NCBI GenBank assembly: GCA_016197205.1
Contig: JACPWG010000035.1
Coordinates: forward strand, 1 to 64,000
DNA length: 64,000 bases
DNA from: Planctomycetota bacterium
Lineage (GTDB): Bacteria; Planctomycetota; MHYJ01; WSZJ01; JACPWG01
Direction of reading: 5' to 3'
The position numbers and the translations under genes were made by a program. Below, piece after piece: positions 23,713-32,429 of this stretch. The notes beneath the pieces are model-generated. The model ran no database searches. It saw only the letters and a program-made list of their open reading frames with translations, and was not told the DNA's origin. The number at the start of each line of letters is the position of its first letter. Within the stretch, counting starts at the first letter, position 1.

Positions 23713-26640
23713 CTACTTGCCTTGGTTGCCGAACGGTTCCTGTTCGATTTCGGATACGCGCCGGGTCATGGGCTCCAGCTCGAGCTCCTCGTCCCAGACC
23801 GCGACCTCAAGCTCCGCCAGCTCGGCCCGACTCGCCGGGGCGAGGGGCCGGTCTCCTTCGAGGACCTGCCGGATGCGGCACCAGAGCTGGCCGCGGCGCT
23901 CTTCTTCGCTGAGTACCGGGCGACCCGCCTCGGACTTGGAGTCGTCCGCGAGGCGGCGGGCGAGGGGCTGCGGCGGCTTCGATACGGCTCCCGCGGCGCC
24001 GGCCCCGCCCGGCGCGGGAGGCGAGGCCGGAGGCCCTGACGGCGGCGCCGGCACAGTGGAGCTGCTGCCGCTCGCGGCGGCCGGGCCGGCCGCTTCCGAC
24101 GCCGTCGGCGTAGCGTCGGGCTCGGCAGGACCGCCCTTGCCGCCGCCGGCCGGCGCGCCCGCCTCGGCTTCCGAGTCCGCGGGCTTGCCTGCGGGAGGCA
24201 GCGCTTCCGTTTCAAGACCCCGTTCCTTCGCCTTCTCGTCCAGGTCCCGGCTCTCCTGGCGGGGGGCCTCCGCGCCCGGCGCCGCGGCGGCGGCCATGTC
24301 CCTGCCCGCCGCGGCGGCCATGTCGCTGCCCGCGGCGGCGGCCAGGTCGCTGCCCGCGCCGTCGGCCGCGCCCCCGCCCGCAGCCAACTGCTCTTCCGGC
24401 GCGCTCCGGAGTCCCCGTCGCATTTCTTCACCCGCTTCGCCGGGCTTCCCCTCTTTTTTTGCGGTGGGAGCGTTTGCCGTGCCGGCGGCGCCTCGGTCTC
24501 CGGCGTCCGCCTTGGCGCGCGAGGGCTCCGCCTCGCCGGCAGGGGCGGCTTTCCCCGCGCCCCGGCCCGACGCACCCGCTCTGGAGGACTTGTCCGCGCC
24601 CGGTGCGGGCATGGCCCCTGCGGTAGCCGGCGCGGCGCCTGCCCCTGCCCGTCCACGCTCCTGCTTACGGACGAGGTAGCTCGGACGAAGGGCAGCAGTA
24701 GCGGACCTCTCCGACTCGCGCGCGGTCTTTGGGCTCAGACGGCCGCTCTTGGCCTCCTCGCTCGCGGCCCCGAACGTGCCTTCCGCGGCCAGGGACGACT
24801 GTGCGCGGGCCTGGGCCTGCGCCACCTGTCGACGCGCGTCCAGCCACGCCCGGCTGGAGCCGACCCGGGCATGCCCCGACTCGAGATTCTTGTCCCCGTG
24901 GGCCGCAACCGCGTTGCCGCCCGTCGCCTCGTCCTTGCCGCCCTCGAGCTGCGCCACCAACTGGTCCGCGAGCGCGTCCACGACGTCGAAAATGGCGGAG
25001 CGGTCCCCGCGCGCCTTCACGCGCGGGAGGCGCTGTTTCGTCCCGTCCGCGTTGCGGGCGATGACGTCCGCGAAGACTTCGAGGACCTTCGCCTCCTTCG
25101 GCGCGACGAACCCGCCGGCGATGAGCAAGCGGACCTGGCGGGCGGCGAGGACGGCCTCGAGGGCCGGCGAGAAGGCGAGCCGGGCGTCCGCGCCGGGGTC
25201 GGCCGCTGCGTACTCGGACGGGTTCGCGCACTCCTTGAGCACCTGTTGCTTGTTGACCTGCGTCCGGGCGAGGTCCCCCAGGAGGACGTCCCGCGGGACG
25301 ACCTGGAAATCCGGATCGCCGCCGAGGGCGGAGAGCAGCATTTCCGGGATGCCCACGCCGAGCCACTCGACCTCGGGGTTGTGGGAGACGTTCAGGAAAT
25401 CGACCATGGCGACGGTGCAGGTCTCGCCGGGCGCCGGATGATTGGGATCGGTCGCGGGCGTCGTGCGCGGGGGAGTGCCGGCGTTGCCGCCGTCCGTCAC
25501 CGGTCCGGGGTGCGAGGTCGAGTTTCGGCCATCCCCGTGCGACGGCCCCGGGGGGACCGAAGGCGCCAGGACCTGGAAAAGCGCAAGTGCAGCTAGAGCG
25601 GCGACCGCGGTCCCGGCGGCGAGCGGTAGGACGAAGCGTCGCCTCTGGGCCGGGGCGGAGTGGACGGCGGTGGGGGGCGACGAGGAGAGGGGCAGCTCGT
25701 CGACCTCGGTCGCAGGCAGCGTCTCCTTCGCGAGGATGGCCTGGAGCTCGTCGACGCAGGCCTCCGCGCTGGGGGGGCGGTCGGACCGCTTCTTCGCCAT
25801 CATGCGCTCGACGAACTGGCTGACCGTGCGCGGGCAATTGGGGTTCACCTGGGCTACGGCGAGGGGCTTCTCCTCCACGATTTTTCGGAAGAGGGAGATC
25901 GGGGTTTCCGCGGCGTGAGGGAGCCTGCCGGTGAGCATCTCGTAGAGGCAGACGCCGAGGGAGTAGAGGTCGGTGCGGCCGTCGAGGTCCTGGGTCTCGC
26001 ACTGCTCGGGGGAGCTGTACTGCGGGGTGCCGAGGTAGGTGCCGGTCTGGGTGATCTGGCCGCCGGGGCGCATGGCGCGGCTAAGGCCGAAGTCCATGAC
26101 CTTGACGCGCCCCTGGAGGTCGATCATGAGGTTGGGGGACTTGATGTCCCGGTGGACGAAGCCGCGCCGGTGGGCCTCGCCGAGGGCGAGGGCGGCATCC
26201 CGCGTGATTTCGAGCGAGCGCCGGACGCTCAAGTGGCCCTTGCGACGGGTGAGGGCGGCGAGGGTCTCTCCCTGGATGAACTGCATGGCGATGTAGAGGT
26301 GGCCGGCGTCGTCCCCCGCGGAGTAGACGGGGACGATGCTCGGGTGGTCGAGGCCGGCGGCCGAGCGGGCCTCGCGCAGGAACCGCTCGCGGAACTCGTC
26401 CCCCTCCTCGAGGCGGGCGGCGAGGACCTTGAGCGCGACGACGCGGTCGAGGGTTTCGTCCTGGGCCTTGTAGACGACGCCCATGCCGCCGCGCCCGATC
26501 TCGGAGAGGACGCGGAACGGGCCGATTTTCCGGCCGACGAGGGAACCGGTCTTGAAGTCCATCTTCAGCGTGCTGTCGGACGTGCTGGGGTTCTCGGTCT
26601 GCCAGCCGTCATCCTTCGAAGGGTTTTCGAGTGCGGACAT
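23713..26640 (-). CDS. Transmembrane Ser/Thr protein kinase with periplasmic FlgO/CsgG-like domain
   Basis: The 975-residue product has a complete Hanks-type kinase at about 40-300: GRGGMGVVYKA, VALKV (K71), HRDIKSPNL (D165), DFGLSRA and SPEQ. A basic stretch and one membrane helix at about 335-358 follow. A domain at about 405-580 (CTVAMVDFLNVSHNPEVEWLG, FQVVPRDVLLGDL, RQVRLLIAGGFV) resembles the FlgO/CsgG-type region found in predicted outer-envelope proteins. The rest is mostly low complexity, including three copies of a GSDMAAAA-like unit, before a short C-terminal helix pair. It lies between the ECF sigma gene and the anti-sigma-like gene and probably links phosphorylation to that sigma pathway. 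Confidence 0.85.
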   Translation of the reverse strand: MSALENPSKDDGWQTENPSTSDSTLKMDFKTGSLVGRKIGPFRVLSEIGRGGMGVVYKAQDETLDRVVALKVLAARLEEGDEFRERFLREARSAAGLDHPSIVPVYSAGDDAGHLYIAMQFIQGETLAALTRRKGHLSVRRSLEITRDAALALGEAHRRGFVHRDIKSPNLMIDLQGRVKVMDFGLSRAMRPGGQITQTGTYLGTPQYSSPEQCETQDLDGRTDLYSLGVCLYEMLTGRLPHAAETPISLFRKIVEEKPLAVAQVNPNCPRTVSQFVERMMAKKRSDRPPSAEACVDELQAILAKETLPATEVDELPLSSSPPTAVHSAPAQRRRFVLPLAAGTAVAALAALALFQVLAPSVPPGPSHGDGRNSTSHPGPVTDGGNAGTPPRTTPATDPNHPAPGETCTVAMVDFLNVSHNPEVEWLGVGIPEMLLSALGGDPDFQVVPRDVLLGDLARTQVNKQQVLKECANPSEYAAADPGADARLAFSPALEAVLAARQVRLLIAGGFVAPKEAKVLEVFADVIARNADGTKQRLPRVKARGDRSAIFDVVDALADQLVAQLEGGKDEATGGNAVAAHGDKNLESGHARVGSSRAWLDARRQVAQAQARAQSSLAAEGTFGAASEEAKSGRLSPKTARESERSATAALRPSYLVRKQERGRAGAGAAPATAGAMPAPGADKSSRAGASGRGAGKAAPAGEAEPSRAKADAGDRGAAGTANAPTAKKEGKPGEAGEEMRRGLRSAPEEQLAAGGGAADGAGSDLAAAAGSDMAAAAGRDMAAAAAPGAEAPRQESRDLDEKAKERGLETEALPPAGKPADSEAEAGAPAGGGKGGPAEPDATPTASEAAGPAAASGSSSTVPAPPSGPPASPPAPGGAGAAGAVSKPPQPLARRLADDSKSEAGRPVLSEEERRGQLWCRIRQVLEGDRPLAPASRAELAELEVAVWDEELELEPMTRRVSEIEQEPFGNQGK
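24291..24357. repeat. In-frame 24-base tandem repeat within the kinase gene
   Basis: About three units encode the (D/S)-MAAAA-G-type octapeptide in the disordered region of the kinase. Such runs can change length by slippage. Confidence 0.6.
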
Positions 26641-26779
26641 CGGCGTGCTTCTCGAACCGGGTCGAGGAATTCATGTACGCGGTTGGATACCGGATCGGCC
26701 GAATAGTTCCCACGATTTCGGGCTTGGTTCAAACCGCCGCGGACGCGGGACCCAGCCGACCGCGGGTCCTCGCTTCGTG

Positions 26780-26798
26780 GGCACGGCAGCGCCGTGCC
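26780..26798. repeat. Short palindrome F, copy 1
   Basis: GGCACGGCAGCGCCGTGCC forms an eight-base-pair hairpin. An identical 19-base copy is at 53717-53735. It lies in the gap between the ECF sigma gene and the kinase gene. Confidence 0.7.
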
Positions 26799-26874
26799 CC
26801 TACGCGGACCGGCGCTCGCCGACGTTGCGCCCGCCTTCAATCGTCTCCGCTTTCCGCCGGAGTTTCGTCGGCGC

Positions 26875-27474
26875 CTACTCTTCGAGCAGCGGAAGCAGGT
26901 TGGGATTGCGGCCCATTTCCTCGAGGCCGCGATGGATGCGGGAGCGCACGGTGCCGATCGGGCACTCGAGGGAGTCGGCGATCTCCTCGTAGGAGAGGCC
27001 CTCCACGTACCGCAGCACCAGGGCGGCGCGAAACTCCTCCGTGATGCCCTGGACGGCCTCCTGGACCTTGCGGGCCAACTCGGCGTCGAGGACGGGCTGC
27101 ACGGGGCCCGGCGTGGGGTCCGGCGGATCGAACGTGCGCTCGTCGTCCTCGGAGCCGGGACCCGAGCGGACCGAGACCTCCCGGGAGCGCTTCTTGGCGC
27201 GGAGGAAGCTCAGGCAGTTGTTGACGGCGATCCGGTAGAGCCACGTGTAGAAGCCGGAGCGCTCATTGAAGGTGGGCAGGGCGCGGTAGGCGTTGACGAA
27301 CGTGTCCTGGGCGATGTCGAAACTGTGGTCGTGCTTGCCGACCATCCGGCAGATGGTGTTGAAGATGCGGTCCTCGTACCGCCTCACCAGCTCGTTAAAC
27401 GCCTGGTGATCGCCCGCCTTGAACCGGCGGACGAGCGGCAGGTCGGTCGCATCCAGCAGGCTTGCCTGTTCCAA
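26875..27474 (-). CDS. ECF-family RNA polymerase sigma factor
   Basis: The 199-residue product has region 2 (AFNELVRRYEDRIFNTICRMV, FDIAQDTFVNAYRALPTF, TWLYRIAVNNCLSFLR) and region 4 (FRAALVLRYVEGLSYEEIADSL, IGTVRSRIHRG), the standard RpoE-like layout. The start is TTG at 27474, ten bases after GGCGGAG. The kinase and a zinc-finger anti-sigma-like protein follow on the same strand, so this is probably a signalling operon in which the membrane proteins control the sigma factor. Its own promoter could be auto-activated (a GGAACC word lies upstream), but I cannot assign a -10. Confidence 0.92.
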   Translation of the reverse strand: MEQASLLDATDLPLVRRFKAGDHQAFNELVRRYEDRIFNTICRMVGKHDHSFDIAQDTFVNAYRALPTFNERSGFYTWLYRIAVNNCLSFLRAKKRSREVSVRSGPGSEDDERTFDPPDPTPGPVQPVLDAELARKVQEAVQGITEEFRAALVLRYVEGLSYEEIADSLECPIGTVRSRIHRGLEEMGRNPNLLPLLEE

Positions 27475-27561
27475 GGGAGGGGGACTCCGCCAAGCCGACG
27501 GGGATTGCCCTGCATCCTCGCGTGCAGTCCAGGATACCAGGGTTCCGGGGCGGAATTCCAG

Positions 27562-29196
27562 TCACTTCGGGAGGGCGTCCTTCGCGCACCGGAAGCCGTT
27601 CCCGGGGAGGCGGACCTTCGGGTTCTCGAGCATCCGGACGCCGGTACGCGCCTGGGCGGCCGGCAGCAGGAACGACCCGCCGCGCAGCACGCCGTATTTC
27701 ACCGAGCGCAGCTCGCCGCCCGGGCCCTGCTGCTCGACCATCTCGGCGCTGGAGGTCCATTCCGCCACGTTGCCGGCCATGTCGAGCAGGCCGAACGGGC
27801 CGGCCACGTCCGGGTACGAGCCCGCGGGCAGCGGGCCACCCTTGGCCGCCTCCAGGGTGTTGCACTTGTCCCGGTCGAAGTCGTTTCCCCAGGGAAAGGC
27901 GCGCGCCTCGGTCCCGCGCGCGGCGAACTCCCATTCCTCTTCCGTGAGGAGGCGCTTGCCCGCCCAGCGCGCGAAGGCGGCCGCCTCCTCGGCGTTCACG
28001 CCCATGACGGGAAAATTCTCGGTGCCGCGCGTGAACTGACGATTGCTCCCCCAGCCGCGCGGCGCGGCCTGGGCCGGGTTGGCGTCGAGAAAGGCCTTGT
28101 ACTGCTGGTTCGTGACTTCCTTGCGGTCGACGTAGAAGGCCCGGACCAGGACCTTTTTGCCCGCGCCGCCGCCGTCCCCGGCGGAAGGGGGGACGACCAG
28201 CTCGCCGGAGGGCACCAGGACCATGTCCTGGACGCTCGCCCGGTCGCGCAGCTCCGAGACTTTCTTCAGAGCCACGGGGTCGTTCGGGCGATAGCTCAGG
28301 GCCTTTTCCAGATAGGCCTGCGCCTCGCCGATTTTCCCGGACTCGATCGCCTTGTCCGCTCTCTCCAGGGAGGAGGTGTAGAGCTTTTCGACGTCCTTCA
28401 GTTTCCGCTCGCAGATCTCGATGCGCGCGTTGACTTCGGCCGGCGTGTTCGCGAACGGCAGCGCCTGGCGGAAGGTCCCGATGGCCTCCGCGAGCTTGCC
28501 GTCCCGCTCCAGGGCCTCGGCGGCGTCCAGGAAGGTCCGGAACTGTTTGCGGCTCGCGTCGGCGCGCTCGACCTGCAAGGCCGTCTGCACGCGGCTGATG
28601 GCACGGTCCACCGCCTCGGAGGCCGCAAGGGCACGCGCTTTCTCGTAGACCCCCAGCGCGCCGTTCCAGTCCCGTTTCCGTTCCAGCTCCTCGCCGTCCC
28701 GAAGGAACAGGCCCTGGTCCGCCTCCTTGAGTTTGGCGAGGACCTCCGGCGTCTCCTTGGTGCGGCGCGCCTTTTCGAGGGCCGACTTGGCGTCCTCGAG
28801 CTTGCCGGCGGTGAGGAACTCCTGCCCGGCCGCGAAAAGTTGGGCGTATTCCTCTTCGAGGGAGGCCTTCTTCGCGCCCTCCTCCGCGCGCGGATGGGTG
28901 GGGTCCAGCTCCAGCGCGCGTCGGTAGCGCTTGAGCGCGGTGTCGTGGTCCCCTTTCGACATCGCCGTGTCCCCCTCGGCGACGAGCTTGCCGGCCTCGA
29001 TTTCGCGCTGGGTCTTTTCGATGCGCGCGATGTCTTCGCGCGTGACGCCCCGGTTTTCGGTGCCCCCCTCGGCCCCGGTCTTGGCGGGGCCCTTCGAGAA
29101 CGTGCCCGTATGCAGCAGGAGAAAGGTGCCTACGAGGCCGCCCAGGATCAACATCGCCACAGGCCCGGCGTACTGGCCAACTCCACCTTCGGCCAT
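27562..29196 (-). CDS. Membrane-anchored TPR protein with formylglycine-generating-enzyme-like (SUMF1) domain
   Basis: The 544-residue product has an N-terminal membrane helix (GPVAMLILGGLVGTFLLLH). TPR-like helices at about 60-310 include HDTALKRYRRALELDPTHPRAEEG and AQAYLEKALSYRPNDPVALKK. A C-terminal FGE-sulfatase fold at about 325-540 has VDRKEVTNQQYKAFLDAN, PVMGVNAEEAAAFARWAGKRL, TEEEWEFAARG, GNVAEW and VLRGGSF. Many such domains are not true sulfatase activators but bind partners or sugars; the catalytic cysteine pair of genuine FGE is not evident. It lies upstream of the ECF sigma gene on the same strand, after a gap of about 90 bases. Confidence 0.82.
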   Translation of the reverse strand: MAEGGVGQYAGPVAMLILGGLVGTFLLLHTGTFSKGPAKTGAEGGTENRGVTREDIARIEKTQREIEAGKLVAEGDTAMSKGDHDTALKRYRRALELDPTHPRAEEGAKKASLEEEYAQLFAAGQEFLTAGKLEDAKSALEKARRTKETPEVLAKLKEADQGLFLRDGEELERKRDWNGALGVYEKARALAASEAVDRAISRVQTALQVERADASRKQFRTFLDAAEALERDGKLAEAIGTFRQALPFANTPAEVNARIEICERKLKDVEKLYTSSLERADKAIESGKIGEAQAYLEKALSYRPNDPVALKKVSELRDRASVQDMVLVPSGELVVPPSAGDGGGAGKKVLVRAFYVDRKEVTNQQYKAFLDANPAQAAPRGWGSNRQFTRGTENFPVMGVNAEEAAAFARWAGKRLLTEEEWEFAARGTEARAFPWGNDFDRDKCNTLEAAKGGPLPAGSYPDVAGPFGLLDMAGNVAEWTSSAEMVEQQGPGGELRSVKYGVLRGGSFLLPAAQARTGVRMLENPKVRLPGNGFRCAKDALPK

Positions 29197-29408
29197 GCCA
29201 TCCTCCTCGACTGGAAAGGACCTCCGCGACGGGAGCGGTCAGGGGCCGGTTATCGGACCCTCGCGGCCCCCGGCCGTGTACAAATGGAGAGCAGGGGAGA
29301 GGTCGGAAACAAACCCTCAGTATACCGGAGAAGTGGGAGCGCCGTCAAGGGTCGGGCCTTCGTTGGATTCGTGCATGCGCGCCGCGGGACGCGTGGCCCG
29401 GTGCGCGG

Positions 29409-29702
29409 TCACGACTCGGCCGGCGGGCCCCAGGGGTCGGGAGGGGTAGAGGGGGAGGCCGGCGGGGAGGCCGGCGGGGAGGCCGGCGGGGGCGGCTCCG
29501 CGAGCAACCGGTGGAGCCGAAAGGTGAGCTGTGCCACGCGGAAGGCGAGATAGAGCGTCGCGACGATGCACAGCATGCCGACAAGGGACTGGCCGCGTCG
29601 GAACCGCTCCATGCCCGTGATCAGGAAGGCCCCGATCAGGATGGACTCCGCGATCAGGAACGAGAGGGAGCGGGTCGCAGCGGCGCGGGGGGAGGTCGGC
29701 AT
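29409..29702 (-). CDS. Small two-helix membrane protein with Pro/Ala-rich tail
   Basis: The product of 97 residues has two hydrophobic segments (SLSFLIAESILIGAFLIT and GMLCIVATLYLAFRVAQL), followed by a tail of PPAS repeats encoded by a 12-base tandem repeat at about 29458-29490. No family was recognised. It begins 25 bases after the stop of the SHMT-like gene on the same strand, so they may be co-transcribed. A TTG at 29711 is an alternative start. Confidence 0.55.
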   Translation of the reverse strand: MPTSPRAAATRSLSFLIAESILIGAFLITGMERFRRGQSLVGMLCIVATLYLAFRVAQLTFRLHRLLAEPPPPASPPASPPASPSTPPDPWGPPAES

Positions 29703-29727
29703 CGTTTTCAAACCGCGGAAGATGCGT

Positions 29728-30963
29728 TCAGGCGAGAAGCTCGCGGTAGACGGGGAAGGACGGGAAGAGGTCCGCGATCTCGCCGAGGACGCGCGCGCGG
29801 ACCGATTCGTTCTCCGACGTGGAAAGCAGCTCGTGGACGAAGCGCGCGACGCGGGCCATCTCCGCCTCGCGCATCCCTCGGCTCGTCACGGCCGCGGATC
29901 CGAGGGCGAGGCCGCCGGCGCGCTCGGGCGGGTCGTCGGGGAGGCGCGTGCGGGCCGACGTGATGCCCGCGCGATCGAGGCGCCGTTCGGCCTCGGTCCC
30001 GCCCGCGGCGAATCGGCCGGTGAGCTTGAGGACGACGAGGTGCGTGTCCGTCCCGCCCGTGAGCACGCCCCAGCCGAGGCCGGCCAACTCGCGCGCGAGC
30101 GCCGCGGCGTTGCGGACGACCTGCGCGGCGTAGGCCTGGAAGTCCGCGCCCTGGGCTGCACGGAAGGCCGCGGCCTTCGCGGCCAGCGCATGCAGGTGGG
30201 GTGCGCCCTGCGAGCCGGGTTGCGTGGCGCGGTCCAGCCGTTCGGCATGCGCGGCGCGTGCGAGCAGCATGCCGCCTCGCGGTCCCCGAAGCGTCTGGTG
30301 CGTCGAGGCGGTCACGACGTCGGCGACGCCGACCGGGCCCGGGAGCACGCGGCCCGCCACGAGTCCGGCGGTCGCGGAAAGGTCGGCCACGAGCACGGCC
30401 TTCACGTCGTCCGCGGCCGCGCGCAGGCCCTGCCAGTCGACCGCGCGGGGATACGCGGCGGAGCCGGCGACGAGCATGCGCGGTCTGTGCTTCCGCGCCA
30501 GGCCGTGCACCGCGCCTACGTCGAGCACCTCGGTCCGCGGGTCGGGGCCGTAGCGGACCAGCTCGTAGTTGCGTGCGGGGAAGCTGTGCGGGCCGCCGTG
30601 GGAGGCGGAGGGCCCCTGCATGAAAAGGACCGTGTCGCCGGGCTTGAGCAGGGCCTGGCAGGCGATCGAGAGCGCGGTCGTGCCGGAATGCGGCTGGACG
30701 TTCGCGTATTCGCTGCCAAAGAGCGCCCGCGCGCGCTCCACCGCCATCTTCTCGATGGCGTCCGCGTACTCGCAGCCGGCCTGGGAGCGGCGGCCCGGGA
30801 AGCCCTCCGCGCCCGAAGCTGCGGCCGGCGAGCCGAGCGCCTCGAGGACCTCGCGCGGGGGATAGTTCGCCGACGGGACGAGCTCGAGCTTCGCCGCGTG
30901 GCGTAGCGTCTCCTTGCGCAGGAGGCCGGCCAACTCGGGGTCGAGTTCGCGGAGTCGAGTCAT
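29728..30963 (-). CDS. Serine hydroxymethyltransferase homologue lacking the PLP lysine (probable pseudoenzyme)
   Basis: The 411-residue product aligns along its whole length with SHMT: AEGFPGRR, SEYANVQPHSGTTA, LLKPGDTV, ADVVTASTH, TLRGPRGG and TGGTDTHLVVL. The residues needed for catalysis are changed. The lysine that binds PLP (H-K-T in the family) is Gln 223, codon CAG. The SEN motif is SAN. The two tyrosines after PGKR are Ser-Gln. The ring-stacking His in the DMAH segment is Ala 197. The substrate-binding Arg (GIRVGTPA in the family) is Leu. The frame is intact and G+C is normal, so this is not simple decay. It lies downstream of the BMC genes on the same strand. The role is unknown. 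Confidence 0.85.
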   Translation of the reverse strand: MTRLRELDPELAGLLRKETLRHAAKLELVPSANYPPREVLEALGSPAAASGAEGFPGRRSQAGCEYADAIEKMAVERARALFGSEYANVQPHSGTTALSIACQALLKPGDTVLFMQGPSASHGGPHSFPARNYELVRYGPDPRTEVLDVGAVHGLARKHRPRMLVAGSAAYPRAVDWQGLRAAADDVKAVLVADLSATAGLVAGRVLPGPVGVADVVTASTHQTLRGPRGGMLLARAAHAERLDRATQPGSQGAPHLHALAAKAAAFRAAQGADFQAYAAQVVRNAAALARELAGLGWGVLTGGTDTHLVVLKLTGRFAAGGTEAERRLDRAGITSARTRLPDDPPERAGGLALGSAAVTSRGMREAEMARVARFVHELLSTSENESVRARVLGEIADLFPSFPVYRELLA

Positions 30964-31007
30964 GGGGGGCAGGCTCTCAGGGGTTTCGGTAGGTCGAACG
31001 CCACGGG

Positions 31008-31088
31008 AACCACAGATTTCACAGATTCAACGAGATTACACAGATTACGAATCTGTGAAATCGCCGTTAATCTGTGAAATCTGTGGTT
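31008..31088. repeat. Inverted repeat of the CACAGATTTCACAGATT type
   Basis: Twenty bases at 31008-31027 are exactly inverted at 31069-31088, enclosing further CAGATTACG words. It lies between the SHMT-like gene and the EutQ-like gene and can form a long hairpin in RNA. Confidence 0.85.
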
Positions 31089-31144
31089 TCGTCGTTGATT
31101 GGCTGGGGCGCATTCACCTTGGGAACCGCCCTGCCGACTGCCGT

Positions 31145-31534
31145 TCAGCCGACAGGCTTCAGGCCGTCGTCGGTCGACTCGAAGACGCGCACGCCCTCGC
31201 CGGTCACTTTTACGACGTAGGTCCGGTCCTTCCCAGGCGGTAGGTGGACGGAGACGGGCGCATTGCCCGAGCTCGGGATGGACGAGCCCACGGCGGCGGC
31301 CGCGCGGAAGGCCTCGGGCCTGTCCTCGCGGGGGACCAGCGGGGCTCCGGGCCGGGGCGACAGCGGTCCGGGCGCGGCGGGCGGTCCCCCCTCGCGCTGG
31401 TAGATCACCGTGATGCCGCGCGTCATGGCGGCGTCCACGGCCGCGGGGGTGATGATCACGTCCGACGTGACGTACAGGGGCGAATGCCCCGCGTACTCGC
31501 GCACGTCCTGCTCGGTGATCAGTCGCTTACCCAT
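31145..31534 (-). CDS. BMC-associated protein with EutQ-like N-terminal motif
   Basis: The 129-residue product begins MGKRLITEQDVREYA and continues VIITPAAVDAAMTRGITVIY. This closely resembles the N-terminal region of EutQ (KLITANDIR ... ITPEAREVAE), a motif shared by several microcompartment-associated proteins and possibly involved in binding shell or cargo. The EutQ cupin domain is absent; instead there is a Pro-rich linker and a short end (RTYVVKVTGEGVRVFE). It is the last recognisable gene of the BMC cluster. Repeat B copy 1 lies between it and the PduT-like gene, ending right at its ribosome-site region. Confidence 0.65.
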   Translation of the reverse strand: MGKRLITEQDVREYAGHSPLYVTSDVIITPAAVDAAMTRGITVIYQREGGPPAAPGPLSPRPGAPLVPREDRPEAFRAAAAVGSSIPSSGNAPVSVHLPPGKDRTYVVKVTGEGVRVFESTDDGLKPVG

Positions 31535-31550
31535 GGCGGGAATCGCCTCG

Positions 31551-31677
31551 TGGAGCGTTGACGAAGTCTAGACACGATGCCTGGGGGCGCGGGCCTCCGG
31601 CCCGCGCGAACGGCAGCATGGGTTACGACCCGCAGTGACAGAGTTGACGACTGTGCCCGACGTTCGTCAACGGGCCA
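31551..31677. mobile_element. MITE-like element family B, copy 1, inside the BMC operon
   Basis: The element is 127 bases. The right end reads TGGCCCGTTGACGAACG inward and abuts the TGA stop of the PduT-like gene; the left end is TGGAGCGTTGACGAAG. The centre has the GGGGGCGCGGGCCTCCGGCC palindrome also found in family A. An equal-length copy lies at 63375-63501. Confidence 0.87.
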
Positions 31678-32229
31678 TCAGACCAGGAAGTTCTTCAAAT
31701 TTTCGTGCGGCCGCGGGATGACGACCTCTCGGGTGAGGACGCCCTTGTCGCGCGCGCTCTGGGCGGCGGCCTGGACGGCGGAGCGCACGTCCGAGACCTC
31801 GCCGGTGAGCGTCACGTAGGACTTGCCGCCGAGGCCGTTGGCAAGCCGGATGTCGATGAGGCGGATGTTCGCGCGCTTCACGGCGACGTCCGCGGCGAAG
31901 ATCGTGGACGCGACGGAGAAGGTCTCGATCACGCCGAGGGCGTCCAGCTCGTCGACGCGGGACATGGCGCTCATGGCGGTGAAGATGGACGGATGCACGT
32001 TGGGGAGGATGAACTCGTCCACGAGCGTGTCTTCGCGGGCGGCGCGGCCGGCCCGGAGGGCGCTCTTCACGTCGTCGACGGCCCCGCCGATGAGGACGAA
32101 CCACTTGCCGGGGCAGACGGAGCGGGACATGAGGCCCTGGACCGGCGCCTCCTTGAGCATGGCGTCGGTAGCCTCGATCCCCGACGCGAGGCTCGAGAAC
32201 TCAAGGAGACCGATGCACGATTCCGGCAT
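31678..32229 (-). CDS. pduT: PduT-like trimeric shell protein (tandem BMC domain) with pore cysteine
   Basis: The 183-residue product has two BMC folds. The first runs SCIGLLEFSSLASGIEATDAML, then C39 in RSVCPGKWF, then NVHPSI. The second is LGVIETFSVASTIFAADVAVKRANIRL, ending in VIPRPHENL. In PduT the equivalent cysteine (C38) from three subunits holds a [4Fe-4S] cluster in the central pore; the surrounding ICPGKF is conserved here. The start is the ATG of MPESC, where the family begins. PduS, its usual electron-transfer partner, is encoded 200 bases upstream on the same strand. Confidence 0.9.
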   Translation of the reverse strand: MPESCIGLLEFSSLASGIEATDAMLKEAPVQGLMSRSVCPGKWFVLIGGAVDDVKSALRAGRAAREDTLVDEFILPNVHPSIFTAMSAMSRVDELDALGVIETFSVASTIFAADVAVKRANIRLIDIRLANGLGGKSYVTLTGEVSDVRSAVQAAAQSARDKGVLTREVVIPRPHENLKNFLV

Positions 32230-32429
32230 GGGGGCGTTCCTTCCGTGGTGGGAGCGGCGCAAGTCGACTGGCGCCGTATGCGAAGAAAGAGCTTACGGCT
32301 CTGAACCGTCGGTGGCCACGAACAAGGTGAAACAGCCTGGCACCGGTCGCCCATCGGGGGGCGCAGACGAACCTACGCGTTTGGGGGAAGGCGCCGAGAC
32401 CGCGCCCTGACGGTCGCGGTGCCGAATCC

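Noticed and set aside
26794..29553. A 919-codon plus-strand frame opposite sigma factor and FGE-like genes
   Set aside because: It spans two unrelated minus-strand genes and their gap with no domain similarity.
29728..30963. SHMT-like gene as an ordinary glyA
   Set aside because: The PLP lysine codon is CAG (Gln) and several other active-site residues are changed, so an ordinary glyA call would be misleading.
30964..31144. Possible glycine riboswitch before the SHMT-like gene
   Set aside because: The region is dominated by a perfect inverted repeat of the CACAGATT type; no glycine-riboswitch core was seen.
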